The translations under genes and the position numbers were made by a program. From positions 1-6,316 of the forward strand of contig JACQFO010000068.1 in the NCBI GenBank assembly GCA_016200025.1: 6,316 nucleotides of DNA. Direction: 5' to 3'. Shown piece after piece: positions 5,664 to 6,316 of the stretch. Each line of letters begins with the position of its first letter. The stretch's first letter is position 1. The stretch is from Nitrososphaerota archaeon. GTDB lineage: Archaea; Thermoproteota; Nitrososphaeria; Nitrososphaerales; Gagatemarchaeaceae. The notes beneath the pieces were generated by a model. It worked only from the letters and a program-made list of their open reading frames with translations. It had not been told where the DNA came from and ran no database searches.

Positions 5664-6316
5664 GTGAAGGTCGACATGCTGGTCGAAGGGACGGACGTTC
5701 CTCGAGGGATGAGCTACAGAGAGGCAGCGAGGAAGGCGGTGGCTGCCTGCGTGAGTGACTTCGCCTCAAAGGGGGCGAGGCCGGATTCTTTCCTGGTCTC
5801 CCTGGGGATCAGAAAGGGGACGACGCAAAGGCAGGTCGAGGAGCTGTCGGCGGGGCTAAGGGATGCGGAAAAGGAGTGGAAGGTAACGCTTGTTGGAGGC
5901 GACACCAATGAAGCGAAGGAGTTGGTCGTCGATTGCGCCATGTTCGGGTTCGCCAACAGGATAGTCGCAAGGAGCGGCGCGCGGGTAGGCGATGCGCTCG
6001 TAGTTTCTGGGGAGTTCGGGCTTCCCCCGGCGGGGCTGAAAATCCTGACGGCGGGAGCAAAAGCAGAACGTCGGTTCCGCGAGAAGGCGGTCAGGAGCGT
6101 CCTTCATCCCAGTCCAAACCTCGAGGCTGGAGTCGCGCTGGGTGGGTACTTGTCATCTGGGATGGATTCCAGCGACGGGTTCGCGAAGAGCATCCACGCC
6201 CTGGCCAGGGAGAGCGGGGTGGGATTCGAGGTGCGGGAGCTGCCGGCCGGGTTTGGTGTGAAGAAGTTCGCCAAAGATAACGGGCTGGACTGGGAAAAGC
6301 TGGTCCTGGCTGGGGG
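5664..6316 (+). CDS. thiL: Thiamine-monophosphate kinase ThiL, truncated by the right edge, N-terminus missing or unusual
   Basis: ThiL phosphorylates thiamine monophosphate with ATP to give thiamine diphosphate, the last step of cofactor synthesis. It belongs to the PurM/AIR-synthase fold family. Recognisable in order are VDMLVEGTDVPRGMSYREAA, ACVSDFASKGARPD, the nucleotide-site GGDTNEAKEL, RSGARVGDALVVSGEFG and SSGMDSSDGFAKSIHALA, then KLVLAGG at the edge, just where the family's GGEDYE-type motif should follow. The frame has a stop at 5628-5630. Family-like residues begin at AKKGKLVV (from 5643), but no ATG, GTG or TTG exists before GTG 5664, the start used here; ATG 5676 is next, with AAGG-like bases before it. 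An ACG at 5640 sits where a start would fit best. The roughly 40-residue N-terminal part carrying the usual Asp-rich nucleotide/metal motif is not found in any frame upstream, where glmM ends. Probably cotranscribed with glmM. The identity is firm; the 5' end is not. Confidence 0.85.
   Translation, partial: MKVDMLVEGTDVPRGMSYREAARKAVAACVSDFASKGARPDSFLVSLGIRKGTTQRQVEELSAGLRDAEKEWKVTLVGGDTNEAKELVVDCAMFGFANRIVARSGARVGDALVVSGEFGLPPAGLKILTAGAKAERRFREKAVRSVLHPSPNLEAGVALGGYLSSGMDSSDGFAKSIHALARESGVGFEVRELPAGFGVKKFAKDNGLDWEKLVLAG

Noticed and set aside
5933..6280. Plus-strand 115-codon frame near the right end
   Set aside because: It is out of frame with thiL, which carries GGDTNEAKEL and SSDGFAKSIHALA motifs over the same bases.

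Overview
The window looks like chromosomal housekeeping DNA from a GC-rich archaeon, most likely a Thermoproteota/Nitrososphaeria ('Thaumarchaeota'-like) lineage. This placement is by protein resemblance from memory, not by a search. Supporting points are the archaeal-type phosphohexomutase with a GGEG sugar loop, a ThiL of the VDMLVEGTDVP type, heavy AGG/AGA arginine use, TTG and GTG starts, and TTAA-type TATA boxes about 30 bases before start codons, the spacing of leaderless archaeal mRNAs.

Layout, left to right: (1) a 5'-partial cation-efflux-like membrane protein (2-637, +) with a Cys-rich N-terminal stretch and a C-terminus that loses family resemblance after about base 520. (2) An IscA/HesB-type Fe-S assembly protein (613-960, +). 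(3) A YcaQ/AlkX-type HTH_42 winged-helix gene (1018-2272, +) split by one extra base near 1276. (4) A class II fumarase (2356-3681, +) with all catalytic loops. (5) A convergent small gene (3711-4208, -) that looks like a zincin but has HVLVH where HExxH is expected. (6) A divergent promoter region (4209-4333) carrying a perfect 35-bp tandem duplication. (7) A phosphoglucosamine/phosphomannomutase-family gene (4334-5638, +). (8) A thiamine-monophosphate kinase gene, thiL (about 5664 to the right edge, +), 25 bases or less downstream and apparently lacking its usual N-terminal segment.

The genes do not form one pathway: Fe-S assembly, DNA repair or binding, TCA cycle, sugar-phosphate and thiamine metabolism. 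Only glmM-thiL looks like an operon; iscA, the HTH_42 gene and fumC each appear to have their own promoter.

I found no convincing new multi-gene system, RNA gene, mobile element or CRISPR array. The points worth a second look are the promoter duplication, the frameshift, the missing thiL 5' end, the altered zinc-site motif and the decayed transporter end. Three of the plus-strand genes have damaged or incomplete ends, so draft assembly errors (for example in a metagenome-assembled genome) must be considered along with real decay.
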